NCBI GenBank assembly: GCA_021734005.1 | Contig: JAIPJV010000149.1 | Coordinates: 1 to 5,727 of the forward strand | Source of the DNA: Fidelibacterota bacterium | GTDB taxonomy: Bacteria > Fidelibacterota > UBA2242 > JAFGTP01 | Direction: 5' to 3' | Length of the DNA: 5,727 bases | Shown: one piece after another, positions 1-5,727 of the stretch | Layout: each line of letters begins with the position of its first letter | Numbering within the stretch: the stretch's first letter is position 1 | The notes under the pieces: generated by a model | What the model was told of the DNA's origin: nothing | What the model saw: only the letters and a program-made list of their open reading frames with translations | Databases searched by the model: none | Position numbers and translations under genes: made by a program

Positions 1-11
1 AACCATTAATA

Positions 12-54
12 GAAAAAACACTAACCTCCTGAAGATCATTCTTCAGGAGGTCAG
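12..54 (-). terminator. Strong rho-independent terminator of the giant gene
   Basis: The arms at 21..34 and 41..54 pair over 14 bp with a single G-U wobble around a six-base loop (35..40). On the minus strand the stem is followed after two bases by six consecutive T residues (complement of 13..18). It lies about 30 bases past the TAA of the giant gene. The plus-strand side lacks an adjacent T tract, so it acts mainly on minus-strand transcription. Confidence 0.93.
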
Positions 55-85
55 GTTTATCGCACATCAGGGGTTTGGGGCGATT

Positions 86-343
86 TTATTTCAATAACAT
101 CATTTTCTTTACTGACGAATGGTTGCCAGCTCGCAAATGAAATAGGTACATTCCGGACGGTTTATTGGCAGCTTCCCAAATTGCTGTATGTCTGCCAGCC
201 GATTGTATTTCTGATACAAGAACATCTACAACTCTACCGGTAAGATCGTAGATTGTTAATTTGACAATACTTTCCTGTGGCAAATCATACATTATAGTTG
301 TAGTGGGATTAAAAGGATTGGGATAATTCTGGTAAAGTTGATA
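86..343 (-). other. Type A C-terminal sorting / FlgD-like domain (residues 1671-1755)
   Basis: The tail carries QNYPNPFNPTT (1675-1685), KLTIYDLTGRVVDVL, AGRHTAIWEA and SGMYLFHLRAG, and ends in the basic VKKMMLLK. It is the hallmark C-terminal signal of proteins secreted by type IX-like systems in the FCB group; in that system the domain is recognised at the outer membrane and usually removed. The presence of such a system in this organism is inferred, because no secretion genes are in the window. Confidence 0.93.
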
Positions 344-3300
344 ATTATCAGGTAATTCCGCAATCTGCTTCTTACTTTCAATGCCAACTGTGCCCTTTTG
401 ATATTTGAAGACACTGCCATACATACCAACTGCAAACCCATAATCTTTATTCAGAAAATAGATTGCATTCAACCAGGCATCACTGATAAAGGATTCATCA
501 AAAGTCCAGGTCTCGCCTCCATCATTTGTATAATAGACCAGGCCTTCTGCTCCAACGATGATTCCATTGTTTTCATCTATAAATTGAATATCATGAAAGC
601 CGGTTGAGTAGCCTTCTGCTGGTATTGAGATCGATTCCCAGGTAGTACCACCGTCTGTAGTCTTTATTAATGTGGCCTCTGAACCAACTGCAAATCCTTT
701 GCTATTATTAATAAAAGTAATGGCTTCGAGTTCCTGATCCACTGGTGTTGTTACACTACTCCAGTTACTACCCCCATCAGTTGTTTGCAGCATTTTTCCA
801 CCTTCATAATTTCCACCAACAACAAAGCCATTATCCTGATCAAGGAAAGTGACATCATTGAGTGATTCTGTATAATTGGAAGTTTGTTCAATCCAGCTTT
901 GACCACCATCTGTAGTTTTGATGATCGATCCATCAGTTCCTACAGCAAAATAAATACTGCTTGTGACAACATCCATTCCAAGAAATGTCTCATATCTAAG
1001 GACATCATCATCAAGACGGATCTCAGACCAGGTTGCACCATTATCCTGAGAGCTGACTATTGTTCCACTTGCACCTACTGCCAGAACTTTACCAGAAGAA
1101 ACAACTCCAAAATCATAAAGACCTTTGCTGGCTTCATAACTAATTTCCCAGGTATCACCACCATCATTGGTTTGCATTATTTTCCCGCCACGATCAACAG
1201 TAAATCCGATATAAGGATCGATAAAACCAACGTCTTCAATTATTTTTGCTGTATAGGAATTGGTCGATTGATAGGTTGTCCATTCATCAGTAGTATTTAA
1301 TAAATGACCACCCCAGGTATAAGCAAAAACATTGTCAAAATCAGAAACGATGAATCCATTTAAGTTATAAGTATAGTCTGATACCAGGCTTTCCCAGTTT
1401 TGACCACCATCAGTTGTTTTCATTATGCCATTTTCTTTGAGAATATAACCAGTATTGCTATCTGTAAAATAGACATCTTTGTAAGCATAATAAGAGTCTC
1501 CGGAATAGGAAGTCCAGCTTTCACCACCATCAGTTGTTTTGAGCGCAGAATTATCTGAACCAACGATCCAGCCTGTTGAATTATCAATAAAATAACATTT
1601 GTAAAAATACTCACTGACCGGAGAAGTAATTAAACTCCAGTTATCACCTGAATTAGTTGTTTTCAAAATAGTTCCACTTGAACCTACAGCGAAACCAGTT
1701 GTGTTATCATCCAGAAAAGTGATATCATTGAGATCACTATTTTCTGCGTCATTGGGAACTCCAATCATTTCCCAGGATACACCACCATCTGTGGTTTTCA
1801 GAATAATCCCGCTGTAGCCGGTTGCTATGACCGTATTTTGGTCAAGGACATAAATATCATAAAGATCATATACCATATCAGCTTGATAACTTACATCCTG
1901 CCATGTTTCACCACCATCTACTGTTTTTATAATGGTATATTGATTACCGCAGGCAAAACCGGTCATCTCATCAAGAAAGGATATACCTCTGATATTCTCT
2001 TTTGTGATTGTTGATAACAGTTTCCAATCTGCACCACCATTACTGGTCTTTATTACTACTCCCTTATCTGCGCAGGCAAATCCAACATCGGAATTTACAA
2101 ATTCGCCATCATAAGTATAATTGGTTGTCGGTGTAGGATGTAAAAATGACCAGTAGGTAGTATCCTGTTCTAATTTGTTGACTGTTATGATGTTTTCTTT
2201 CATAACTGTGCTCTGGATATCTCCTCTACTGACAGTTAATTCTACAGAAAAATCACCAGCGATTTCGTAAGTGTGACTCGGATTCTGTTCAGTACTTGTA
2301 TTACCATCACCAAAATCCCAATTCCAGGAGTCGGGTGATCCTACAGACATATCTGTAAATTGTACAGTCAAGGGACTATTTCCATTTGTTGGTTCGGCGT
2401 CGAACTCAGCCATAAGATCTGGAGTCGCTTGAGGCGCAAACTTGTAAATTTTATTTTGTCCGGAAATATAAACGGTAGTATCATTTAGAATCACTACATC
2501 AGAGAGCCAGTCAGTATTGGAAAAGGGACTTTTGTGCCAATTTGCACCGCCATCTTCAGTGAAAACTACTGTGCCCATAGCACCAACTGCAATACCAATA
2601 TTCTCGGTTATAAAATCAATTGCATTGAGGTCTATGCCTTCAGCAGGATTTTCCTGTCCATTCCATGTACTTCCACCATCAGTTGTATTGAGAATTAAGC
2701 CCTGATCACCGCACATCCATCCTGTATTGGTATTAATGAAATCCAGATGACCAAAACCTCTATCTTCAAAATTGGGACGGGAGACTCCACTGTTTTGCTC
2801 TGACCAGTTACTTCCGCCATCGGTTGTATGCATTATTGTTGCATACTGGGCACCTGCCCAGCCGTTATTTTCATCTGCAAAGAATACTTCAATTACATGT
2901 TCTGATGTTGGTGTTTCCTGCAGAGACCAACTCGAACCTCCATCTGTAGTTGCTTGAATATGACCGGCGTCACTACTTATCCAGCCTTTATTTTCATTAA
3001 TAAAAAATACATGAGTTGGACGACTTGAAGTTGCTGAAGTCTGCTCTGTCCAGGAATCACCGCCATCACTGGTGTAAAATATTCTGCATTCCGATGTTTT
3101 TCCACCTGCAACCCAGCCATTATTTTCGTCAGCAAAATGAACAGAAGAAAATGGTGGATCACCAGGGAGCGATAATTGCATCCAGTCCTGCCCACCGTTT
3201 GTGGTTTTAAATACAGCACCACCACCTTCTGTATTATATATTGATCCGCCTCCGACTGCAAAACCTGTATCTGAATTTAGAAAATATATTTCGCGAATCG

Positions 3301-5353
3301 AGACTGATAATTCAGTTACTGCTACCCATTCTGATTCTCCAATATCCTGACCAGAAATTTTAACAGGACGGGAATCACCTTCATTTGTACTACAATAATA
3401 AACACCAAATTCATCAACCGTGAGTGAGTCCATACTATAATAGTCTTGGGTTGCACCAACTATTTGATTATCATTTAGATACCATTGATAATCACCGGTT
3501 CCAGTCATAGCTTCTAAATATACTGAGGCCTTAACTTCTTTATTATCATTTAAAATAATATCCTGAGCTTCAAGACCTTTTACTGTTATTTTGTAATTAT
3601 TTATAATTCCATTATTGGTCAAATCCCCCCTCAAATCAATATTAAAATCATAACCATTGGGATTGTCTCTGATTACACCATTGTTGTTCAGAGTACCAGT
3701 AACCTGAAGATCGTCACTGTTACCTAAATTTTGCAGCGTATCCTGTAAAATTACAGATGGTCCGGTGAAATAAACATAATCACCATCAATTTGGGTTATT
3801 CCTTTTAAAATAATGTCAGATAGATATGTATGAGTTGATAAGCAGGCGCTATCAGATATTACAAAATTATTTCCATTACCAATTAGTTTTACATATTCTG
3901 TCCTACTTTCACTACCAGTCAGATGGATGTCAAATCCAGACCCCTCAGGCAAAATTAATTCTCCTGGACTGTAGGAGTCGTTAAAATATAATTCCACATT
4001 ATGAAAAATTAAATCCGAACCGGCAATCAATTGACTGGTGCTATCAGTATCGGAAATTTGAACGCCATTAAAATCTGAATTTGAAGTCATGGAAATAGTT
4101 TGATTAGAAGTTCCATCGAAAGTGATCATATTATTGCTTATAGTTCCATTGTTATGAAGATCGCCAGTTAATTCCACATTGAAGTTATACCCATCCGGAT
4201 TGTTACGAATAGTCCCATTATTAATGAGATCACCATGCAATAATAGATCATCAGAATAACCCAAATTTTGAATTATTTTACCAGAATTAATGGTAATGTT
4301 ATTACAGTGGCGGTCGCCATCAACATTGACATGGCCGTCAATTACTACATTATCACTTTCTGTTGGCACCACTCCTCCAACCCAGGTAGAGCCATCATTC
4401 CAGTTACCACCGCTTGTTGTGGAGGTGATCACATCACCGGAACTAACAGTAATATAATCAGTCTTAGTCTCAGTCGCTAGCTCACCGGCTCCGTCAGTTA
4501 CAGTTAAGGAAACAGAGTAGGTTCCCGCAGTATTATAGGTATAAGAAGGATTCGGATTAGCTGTAGCATCGAGTGTTCCATCATTATCAAAATCCCATTC
4601 ATAAGTTGTGGCGCCAGTGGATTGATCAGTAAAATTAACTGTCAAAGGCACTGGCCCGGATGTCACATCAGCACTAAAATCCGCAGATAAAGTTGTGGAA
4701 GAACCCTTAGCCACCAATAAAAAATCGTCAACAATTAAATACCAGCTATCATAAGAAACACATTGAACAGATAAATATATTGACTGCCCGGCATAATCAG
4801 ACAAATCGTAGGAGTATTTTGTCCAGGTACCCGGGACAGACCTGACTGTATCAAGAGTAACTGTGAAATTTGATATATCAGTTGAACTGGTATCTGTAGA
4901 GAGTTTAACATTAAAATCTTCTGGATAAATAGAAGAATAAGAATGAGCCCAAAATGAGAATTCTACTGAGTCAGCATCAGGTAAAACAATAGGTGGCGTG
5001 AATAACCAGTCATCATTATTAGTAGAATAATTCCATTCAACACTAAGACCATAATCACCAGAATGGGCAAAGGTATCAACTGGTGCCTGCTCGTCTGTAC
5101 TCCTGGACCAAATCTGTCCGTCACCATCATTATCTTTTTGTGACCAGCCATCAGTGCCAGTCTCAAAACTTTCATATAGAATTGTATCATTATTACTGGA
5201 CAGGCTTACCACAAAATTTTGCAAATCATCCTGAATACTTTGCAAAGGCTGAGTTCTAACATTGACTTTTTCTTTTGGTCGTGCTGTCAGAATTCCAATT
5301 TGCATGAAAATAAGAATGCAAATCATAAATAATACATAAAATTTTTTGTTCAT
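86..5353 (-). CDS. Giant secreted multidomain protein: choice-of-anchor J, 2x PKD, G8-like/beta-helix, Ig-like, three Ycf48-type propellers, type A sorting tail
   Basis: This 1755-residue protein is probably exported through Sec, then moved across the outer membrane and anchored or released by a type IX-like system. Residues 1-24 form a signal peptide (MNKK, then a hydrophobic run ending LTA). Residues 58-217 resemble choice-of-anchor J / cleaved-adhesin domains (ESFE, DDWLFTPPI, IVDDF). PKD domains lie at 222-303 (WDFDNDG) and 981-1058 (WDFGDGN). Residues 308-593 begin with a G8-like motif (NWNDGSTW, VVP) and continue as Asn/Gly-rich beta-helix coils. Residues 596-667 look Ig-like (QWY, GVYYC). 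Blade repeats of the Ycf48/BNR family (GFAVG, KTTDGGxxW) fill 676-973 and 1066-1654, and a sorting tail fills 1671-1755. The ATG at 5353 has GGAG seven bases upstream and directly precedes the signal peptide, so the start is well supported. No sialidase RIP motif or other catalytic signature was seen. A binding or adhesion role is inferred; the ligand is unknown. The gene is intact, without frameshift. Confidence 0.95.
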   Translation of the reverse strand: MNKKFYVLFMICILIFMQIGILTARPKEKVNVRTQPLQSIQDDLQNFVVSLSSNNDTILYESFETGTDGWSQKDNDGDGQIWSRSTDEQAPVDTFAHSGDYGLSVEWNYSTNNDDWLFTPPIVLPDADSVEFSFWAHSYSSIYPEDFNVKLSTDTSSTDISNFTVTLDTVRSVPGTWTKYSYDLSDYAGQSIYLSVQCVSYDSWYLIVDDFLLVAKGSSTTLSADFSADVTSGPVPLTVNFTDQSTGATTYEWDFDNDGTLDATANPNPSYTYNTAGTYSVSLTVTDGAGELATETKTDYITVSSGDVITSTTSGGNWNDGSTWVGGVVPTESDNVVIDGHVNVDGDRHCNNITINSGKIIQNLGYSDDLLLHGDLINNGTIRNNPDGYNFNVELTGDLHNNGTISNNMITFDGTSNQTISMTSNSDFNGVQISDTDSTSQLIAGSDLIFHNVELYFNDSYSPGELILPEGSGFDIHLTGSESRTEYVKLIGNGNNFVISDSACLSTHTYLSDIILKGITQIDGDYVYFTGPSVILQDTLQNLGNSDDLQVTGTLNNNGVIRDNPNGYDFNIDLRGDLTNNGIINNYKITVKGLEAQDIILNDNKEVKASVYLEAMTGTGDYQWYLNDNQIVGATQDYYSMDSLTVDEFGVYYCSTNEGDSRPVKISGQDIGESEWVAVTELSVSIREIYFLNSDTGFAVGGGSIYNTEGGGAVFKTTNGGQDWMQLSLPGDPPFSSVHFADENNGWVAGGKTSECRIFYTSDGGDSWTEQTSATSSRPTHVFFINENKGWISSDAGHIQATTDGGSSWSLQETPTSEHVIEVFFADENNGWAGAQYATIMHTTDGGSNWSEQNSGVSRPNFEDRGFGHLDFINTNTGWMCGDQGLILNTTDGGSTWNGQENPAEGIDLNAIDFITENIGIAVGAMGTVVFTEDGGANWHKSPFSNTDWLSDVVILNDTTVYISGQNKIYKFAPQATPDLMAEFDAEPTNGNSPLTVQFTDMSVGSPDSWNWDFGDGNTSTEQNPSHTYEIAGDFSVELTVSRGDIQSTVMKENIITVNKLEQDTTYWSFLHPTPTTNYTYDGEFVNSDVGFACADKGVVIKTSNGGADWKLLSTITKENIRGISFLDEMTGFACGNQYTIIKTVDGGETWQDVSYQADMVYDLYDIYVLDQNTVIATGYSGIILKTTDGGVSWEMIGVPNDAENSDLNDITFLDDNTTGFAVGSSGTILKTTNSGDNWSLITSPVSEYFYKCYFIDNSTGWIVGSDNSALKTTDGGESWTSYSGDSYYAYKDVYFTDSNTGYILKENGIMKTTDGGQNWESLVSDYTYNLNGFIVSDFDNVFAYTWGGHLLNTTDEWTTYQSTNSYTAKIIEDVGFIDPYIGFTVDRGGKIMQTNDGGDTWEISYEASKGLYDFGVVSSGKVLAVGASGTIVSSQDNGATWSEIRLDDDVLRYETFLGMDVVTSSIYFAVGTDGSIIKTTDGGQSWIEQTSNYTESLNDVTFLDQDNGFVVGGNYEGGKMLQTTDGGSNWSSVTTPVDQELEAITFINNSKGFAVGSEATLIKTTDGGTTWESISIPAEGYSTGFHDIQFIDENNGIIVGAEGLVYYTNDGGETWTFDESFISDAWLNAIYFLNKDYGFAVGMYGSVFKYQKGTVGIESKKQIAELPDNYQLYQNYPNPFNPTTTIMYDLPQESIVKLTIYDLTGRVVDVLVSEIQSAGRHTAIWEAANKPSGMYLFHLRAGNHSSVKKMMLLK
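392..1261 (-). repeat. Ycf48/BNR-type beta-propeller 3, seven blade units (residues ~1365-1654)
   Basis: Asp-boxes begin at residues 1395, 1435 (variant SQDNGATW), 1480, 1524, 1565 and 1609, at 40-45 residue spacing. The last unit (about 1629-1652) reads NAIYFLNKDYGFAVGMYG and then SVFKYQKG, so it has the strands but no Asp-box, as in propeller 1. A short linker follows before the sorting tail. Confidence 0.82.
1262..2158 (-). repeat. Ycf48/BNR-type beta-propeller 2, seven blade units (residues ~1066-1364)
   Basis: Asp-boxes begin at residues 1103, 1144, 1187, 1232 (variant TTNSGDNW), 1273 and 1313, at 40-45 residue spacing. The seventh unit (about 1330-1360) keeps the blade strands but its box is eroded to NTTDEW at 1353-1358, lacking the two glycines. 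That eroded unit falls where a ring of seven would close, so I place the border with propeller 3 near residue 1364. Confidence 0.82.
2180..2413 (-). other. PKD domain 2 between propellers 1 and 2 (residues ~981-1058)
   Basis: The segment reads MAEFDAEPTNGNSPLTVQFTD at the start, then SWNWDFGDGNTS and PSHTYEIAGDFSVELTV, ending IITV. It is a canonical PKD fold, more standard in its WDFGDG core than the first copy. It acts as a spacer separating propeller 1 from the fused pair of propellers 2 and 3. Confidence 0.93.
2435..3328 (-). repeat. Ycf48/BNR-type beta-propeller 1, seven blade units (residues ~676-973)
   Basis: Seven units share the pattern xxFxxxNxGxxxGxxGxxxxTTDGGxxW. Asp-boxes begin at residues 717, 761, 802, 843, 890 and 932, at intervals of 41-47 residues. 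The seventh unit (about 950-973, VVILNDTTVYISGQNKIYKF) has the strands but no Asp-box and would close the ring. The repeats resemble Ycf48/HCF136, but in a secreted protein of this group no photosystem role is implied. Confidence 0.88.
3353..3568 (-). other. Ig-like domain lacking the first disulfide cysteine (residues ~596-667)
   Basis: The core YQWYLNDNQIVGATQDYY followed by SLTVDEFGVYYCST is a typical Ig signature: the core tryptophan at 624 and the Y-x-C motif at Cys654. The B-strand position normally holding the partner cysteine reads VYLEAMTG, so the canonical disulfide cannot form. It joins the beta-helix to the first propeller. Confidence 0.65.
3575..3733 (-). repeat. Internal duplication, copy B (residues 541-593)
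   Basis: This is the partner of residues 362-414. It starts QNLGNSDDL and contains DNPNGYDFN and two NNG turns. It ends where the Ig-like domain begins, so the pair brackets a unique stretch (415-540) that is less obviously repetitive. Confidence 0.85.
4112..4270 (-). repeat. Internal duplication, copy A (residues 362-414)
   Basis: This 53-residue segment starts QNLGYSDDL and contains NNPDGYNFN and two NNG turns. It aligns without gaps to residues 541-593 with 33 of 53 identities by hand count. The two copies are 179 residues apart inside the probable beta-helix. Confidence 0.85.
4445..4690 (-). other. PKD domain 1 (residues ~222-303)
   Basis: The PKD hallmarks are all present: ADFSADVTSGPVPLTVNFTD at the start, YEWDFDNDGTLD in the middle (251-262, with a DxDxDG calcium-like loop), and YTYNTAGTYSVSLTVTDGAG near the end. 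It acts as a rigid Ig-like spacer between the N-terminal jelly-roll and the beta-helix region. Confidence 0.92.
4703..5182 (-). other. Choice-of-anchor J / cleaved-adhesin-like domain (residues ~58-217)
   Basis: The segment opens with ILYESFETGTDGW and a calcium-loop-like DNDGDG (74-79), contains HSGDYGLSV and DDWLFTPPI (114-122), then EFSFWAHSYS, and closes with WYLIVDDFLLV (204-214). This order is typical of the jelly-roll domains near the N-terminus of secreted FCB-group proteins, including gingipain-type cleaved adhesins. Such domains commonly bind proteins or carbohydrates; the specific ligand here is not deducible. Confidence 0.75.
5282..5353 (-). other. Signal peptide (residues 1-24)
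   Basis: Two lysines at positions 3-4 are followed by a strongly hydrophobic segment from about residue 5 to 22 and a small-residue ending LTA before the charged RPKEK. This is a classic Sec signal with probable cleavage after Ala24. The only cysteine (Cys12) lies inside the hydrophobic core and has no lipobox around it at the end of the h-region, so a lipoprotein is unlikely. Confidence 0.85.
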
Positions 5354-5360
5354 GAGTTTA

Positions 5361-5364
5361 CTCC
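5361..5364 (-). promoter_or_regulatory. Ribosome binding site (GGAG) of the giant gene
   Basis: On the minus strand GGAG sits seven bases before the ATG at 5353, a standard Shine-Dalgarno distance. It supports this ATG over the internal methionines at residues 10 and 17, which would cut into the signal peptide. Confidence 0.8.
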
Positions 5365-5389
5365 ATTAAAATTAATTTTCCCCGAATTG

Positions 5390-5409
5390 ATAAAAATCTA
5401 GATTTTTAT
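5390..5409. promoter_or_regulatory. Perfect 20-bp AT-rich palindrome upstream of the giant gene
   Basis: ATAAAAATCTAGATTTTTAT is identical to its reverse complement over all 20 bases and is centred about 46 bases upstream of the ATG. It lies between the hairpin of the preceding gene and the ribosome binding site, where a promoter or operator is expected. It could be a binding site for a dimeric regulator, or an 8-bp hairpin with a CTAG loop in the leader RNA. I found no convincing -35/-10 pair or Bacteroidetes-type -7 element around it, so the regulatory role is inferred from position and symmetry alone. Confidence 0.45.
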
Positions 5410-5422
5410 TATGATTAAATTT

Positions 5423-5458
5423 AAAAGGTGAGCAGAGAGGGGAATTGCCTCCCTGCTC
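5423..5458 (-). terminator. Probable terminator hairpin behind the partial upstream gene
   Basis: The arms at 5430..5440 and 5448..5458 pair over 11 bp with one G-U wobble around a seven-base loop. On the minus strand the stem is followed by ACC and then only four T residues and an AT-rich stretch, so the U tract is weak. It begins about ten bases after the stop of the partial gene. It probably ends or attenuates that transcript, which implies that the giant gene has its own promoter in the remaining 70 or so bases. Confidence 0.7.
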
Positions 5459-5468
5459 TTAAGCTATT

Positions 5469-5727
5469 TTATTTCTCAAACAAATATCCATCTTCAATAA
5501 AGTAGAGCACTTTTTGGGGAACGATCTTCTGAGTTCCTCCACTGGTGATCATTCCAATTGCATTGCTGACTTTATCTGCTGTTTCTTTTTTACGGGCACT
5601 TGACATGAAGAAAACCAGAAGGGTTGGCTTACCATTTTGAGTAATTTCACTAATATCTACTAATTGGCCATCTGTACGCTTTACCTTTAATTGTGGTAAT
5701 TTTGTATAAACAAAAGGGCCTTCCTTG
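5469..5727 (-). CDS. C-terminal end of an unrecognised protein, faintly redoxin-like (5' part outside the window)
   Basis: An open frame enters from the right edge and ends at a TAA at 5469..5471, giving 85 residues; the start lies beyond the window. It can be read as real because the codons are uninterrupted, a terminator-like hairpin follows the stop by about ten bases, and it is co-directional with the large gene. The stretch PQLKVKRTDGQLVDISEI, then NGKPTLLVFF, recalls the beginning of a thioredoxin/AhpC fold (a DG turn, a short helix, then a GKxxLLVFF strand). The expected CxxC position reads MSSARK, however, and the fragment has no cysteine at all. Only about 45 residues follow that strand, fewer than a full redoxin fold needs. 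It may be a degenerate redoxin domain at the end of a longer protein or something unrelated. The function is not assigned. Confidence 0.75.
   Translation of the reverse strand, partial: KEGPFVYTKLPQLKVKRTDGQLVDISEITQNGKPTLLVFFMSSARKKETADKVSNAIGMITSGGTQKIVPQKVLYFIEDGYLFEK

Larger units (their letters stand above)
3575..4432 (-). other. G8-like entry and probable parallel beta-helix (residues ~308-593)
   Basis: The entry GGNWNDGSTWVGGVVPTESD (315-334), followed by NVVIDG and HVNVDG, matches the W-D-x-x-T-W...VP pattern that commonly starts G8-like or beta-helix regions in secreted proteins of this group. What follows is Asn/Gly/Ile-rich with short strand-turn alternation. The motif G-[DT]-L-x-N-N-G-x-I begins at residues 374, 397, 553 and 576; each pair is 23 residues apart, close to one coil of a parallel beta-helix. 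No catalytic residues are recognisable. The fold assignment is inferred. Confidence 0.6.

Noticed and set aside
884..1300. A 138-codon plus-strand open frame opposite the propeller-coding region
   Set aside because: It is fully antisense to well-supported propeller blades. Its composition follows from reading the repeated Asp-box codons backwards, and it resembles no family I recognise.
2977..3261. A 94-codon minus-strand open frame in another reading frame
   Set aside because: It overlaps propeller 1 entirely and repeats out-of-frame renderings of the Asp-box codons, so it is a shadow of the real gene.
392..3328. Regularly spaced similar DNA segments (ACCACCATCAGTTGTTTT-like) about 120-140 bp apart, as a possible CRISPR or DNA-level repeat array
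   Set aside because: The copies vary at the DNA level, fall in one reading frame, and encode the Asp-box of each propeller blade. The spacing is that of protein blades and differs from that of CRISPR units.
392..3328. Sialidase or other glycosidase suggested by Asp-boxes
   Set aside because: Asp-boxes occur here at 40-47 residue spacing in the Ycf48-like context (GFAVG...KTTDGG). The sialidase RIP motif and an arginine triad pattern were not seen.
392..3328. Photosystem II assembly factor (Ycf48/HCF136) function
   Set aside because: Only the repeat family matches. The sorting tail and added PKD, Ig-like and jelly-roll domains indicate an exported protein of a non-photosynthetic type.
5282..5353. 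Lipoprotein signal at Cys12
   Set aside because: The cysteine is in the middle of the hydrophobic core without a lipobox and with about ten more hydrophobic residues after it.
5354..5429. Riboswitch or structured leader before the giant gene
   Set aside because: Only the short palindrome is visible. The remaining leader is AT-rich and too short for any riboswitch class I recognise.

Overview
The window is almost filled by one very large minus-strand gene (86..5353, 1755 codons). It encodes a secreted, multidomain, non-enzymatic-looking protein. At the right edge lies the 3' end of a second minus-strand gene (5469..5727, cut by the window). The DNA is AT-rich, roughly 35-40% GC by eye from a few sampled lines. 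The C-terminal module of the large protein, with QNYPNPFNPTT, DLTGRVV and SGMYLFHL, is the type A sorting / FlgD-like tail seen in secreted proteins of the Fibrobacteres-Chlorobi-Bacteroidetes superphylum and relatives (Ignavibacteriota, Marinimicrobia, Cloacimonadota, Calditrichota and similar lineages). I infer an uncultured or environmental member of that assemblage. The exact phylum cannot be fixed from this window.

Layout from right to left, in the direction of transcription: (1) the 85-codon C-terminal end of an unrecognised protein with a faint redoxin-like look but no cysteine; (2) a 115-bp intergenic region holding an 11-bp-stem hairpin just after that stop codon, a perfect 20-bp AT-rich palindrome, and a GGAG ribosome binding site; (3) the giant gene; (4) a strong rho-independent terminator at 12..54. 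With a hairpin upstream and a strong terminator downstream, the giant gene looks like a single-gene transcription unit. I could not identify its promoter with confidence.

The large protein reads, in order: signal peptide (1-24); choice-of-anchor J / cleaved-adhesin-like jelly-roll (about 58-217); PKD domain (222-303); a G8-like entry segment followed by a probable parallel beta-helix containing an internal duplication (308-593); an Ig-like domain lacking its first cysteine (596-667); a Ycf48/BNR-type beta-propeller (676-973); a second PKD domain (981-1058); two more Ycf48-type propellers back to back (1066-1364 and 1365-1654); a short linker; and the sorting tail (1671-1755).

The most interesting regularity is in the propeller repeats. 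The 21 blade-like units split into three sets of seven. In each set six blades carry a recognisable Asp-box (T-x-[DN]-x-G-x-x-W or close) and the seventh has lost it. This predicts three seven-bladed propellers. The protein is probably an exported, surface-attached or released adhesion/binding protein; its ligand is unknown.
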